Notes under the pieces: generated by a model | Database searches by the model: none | Told to the model about the DNA's origin: nothing | Seen by the model: the letters and a program-made list of their open reading frames with translations, nothing else | Made by a program: the position numbers and the translations under genes | DNA from: Acidobacteriota bacterium | Lineage (GTDB): Bacteria; Acidobacteriota; Terriglobia; Terriglobales; Acidobacteriaceae | Reading direction: 5' to 3' | DNA: 5,505 nt | Assembly (NCBI GenBank): GCA_028873155.1 | Contig: JAGWML010000198.1 | Coordinates: 1 to 5,505 of the forward strand | Shown: piece by piece, positions 4,926 through 5,505 of the stretch | Layout of the letters: every line of letters starts with the position of its first letter | How positions within the stretch are numbered: the first letter of the stretch is position 1

Positions 4926-5505
4926 TCACCAGCCGGCCGGCTTGGAGAACGATCCCTTCTTATCTGTCACTACCGCGGGAAACTGACAGGCAGCCAGGTC
5001 GTCTTGCCGAATTCGCTTAACAAACGTGGCATACTGGCGCAATTCTTTACTGTGAAACTGATGCGGGTTGAGGATGCCAACCGGCAACGTAAGCTCCTGC
5101 GAGACAATTCGCACCGGCTCCGCCAGGTCCGAATCGTTCGTGATGAGCACTGCGACCTCGAATCGCTTGTTGAACGCGTCTCTCAACAAGTGCGAAGCGA
5201 GGTTCACGTCCGAGCCCTTCTCTTCTGTCTTATCAACCCAGACCTTCTGTGGGGGCGCAACGCTGGTCAAATACATGGGAACCGAATGCGTAAGAAAATG
5301 GCCGTAAACAATCCGCAGATTCGGAATCGTCTTCAAAGCGCGAATGTAAAGTCCTTGATCGTGAGCCGAAGTTGGATTATAGGGCCTTGCGCTCACCCGC
5401 GCGGTGAAGTAGTGGATCTCCTGCACTGTATCGGTAGGAAGCAAAAGCTCAGACAGCAACCTCAAGTCGAGCCATTTATAAGGGGTTCTTTTCAGAGCAC
5501 CGTAG
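4926..5505 (-). CDS. NYN-domain protein (PIN-like RNase fold), 5' end outside window
   Basis: This gene is partial at the right edge. The frame stays open from 5504 to the last bases of the window, giving 192 visible residues that begin Y-G-A-L-K-R-T-P-Y-K-W-L-D-L. That is the usual sequence just after the family's first motif (D-G-x-N-L-Y), so only roughly the first 10-15 residues, including the first catalytic aspartate, are missing. A TTG at 5465-5463 is not the real start, because conserved sequence continues upstream of it. NYN proteins are predicted metal-dependent ribonucleases related to PIN domains. Visible acidic motifs are T-E-E-K-G-S-D-V-N-L-A (D99 in visible numbering) and T-N-D-S-D-L-A-E-P (D124, D126). 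The C-terminus, with Q-F-P..T-D-K-K-G-S-F-S-K-P-A-G-W, is typical of complete members. G+C is about 47-55% in sampled lines, well below the next gene. It ends 37-55 nt before the mutase on the same strand. The RNA substrate is unknown. Confidence 0.9.
   Translation of the reverse strand, partial: YGALKRTPYKWLDLRLLSELLLPTDTVQEIHYFTARVSARPYNPTSAHDQGLYIRALKTIPNLRIVYGHFLTHSVPMYLTSVAPPQKVWVDKTEEKGSDVNLASHLLRDAFNKRFEVAVLITNDSDLAEPVRIVSQELTLPVGILNPHQFHSKELRQYATFVKRIRQDDLAACQFPAVVTDKKGSFSKPAGW

Noticed and set aside
4931..4942. The perfect palindrome AGCCGGCCGGCT near the end of the NYN gene, considered as a terminator or operator.
   Set aside because: It has no loop and no following T-tract, and it falls in codons of the conserved C-terminal K-P-A-G-W. 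GC-rich palindromes of this kind are expected by chance in such genomes.

Overview
This 5.5-kb chromosomal window comes from a high-GC bacterium. Sampled coding lines run about 65-73% G+C. Gene content and protein style (a type-2 TyrRS, a small Dabb protein after a phosphohexomutase, and a tetraspan protein with a D-E-R-E..R-R-D-H-A-H loop) suggest an acidobacterium of the Terriglobus/Granulicella/Edaphobacter kind. That assignment comes from memory of similar proteins, not from a marker tree, so it is moderate at best. No rRNA, tRNA, CRISPR, insertion sequence or integrase is visible.

Left part (1-1302, + strand): tyrS, a complete tyrosyl-tRNA synthetase with an almost leaderless promoter arrangement. 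It converges, with a gap of only 3 nt, on a two-gene minus-strand unit (2087-1306). That unit holds a small Xre/Cro-type HTH regulator and, coupled to it by an ATGA overlap, a four-helix membrane protein.

Centre (2088-3110): an AT-rich 130-bp divergent promoter region separates the HTH/membrane pair from a complete two-gene toxin-antitoxin operon on the + strand. The antitoxin is of the Xre/MbcA/ParS type (DUF2384) and the toxin has a RES domain (NAD-targeting family). The two genes share one base (TGATG). The divergent region carries a consensus-like promoter for the HTH gene, a -10-like box for the TA operon, and nested inverted repeats that look like an operator.

Right part (3128-5505, all minus strand): reading in the direction of transcription, a NYN-domain (PIN-like RNase fold) gene cut by the window edge, a phosphoglucomutase/phosphomannomutase gene, and a Dabb-family gene 18 nt or less behind it. 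The NYN gene is clearly poorer in G+C (about 47-55% in sampled lines) than the mutase (about 73% in a sampled line), which hints at a separate origin. A hairpin spans both stop codons where the RES toxin gene and the Dabb gene converge.

How the parts work together: tyrS and the mutase are housekeeping genes. Between and beside them sit accessory pieces: a regulator/membrane pair, a RES-Xre TA module and a NYN nuclease. The TA module is a known family. What deserves checking is the shared, palindrome-rich control region and whether the HTH/membrane pair is functionally tied to the TA operon.
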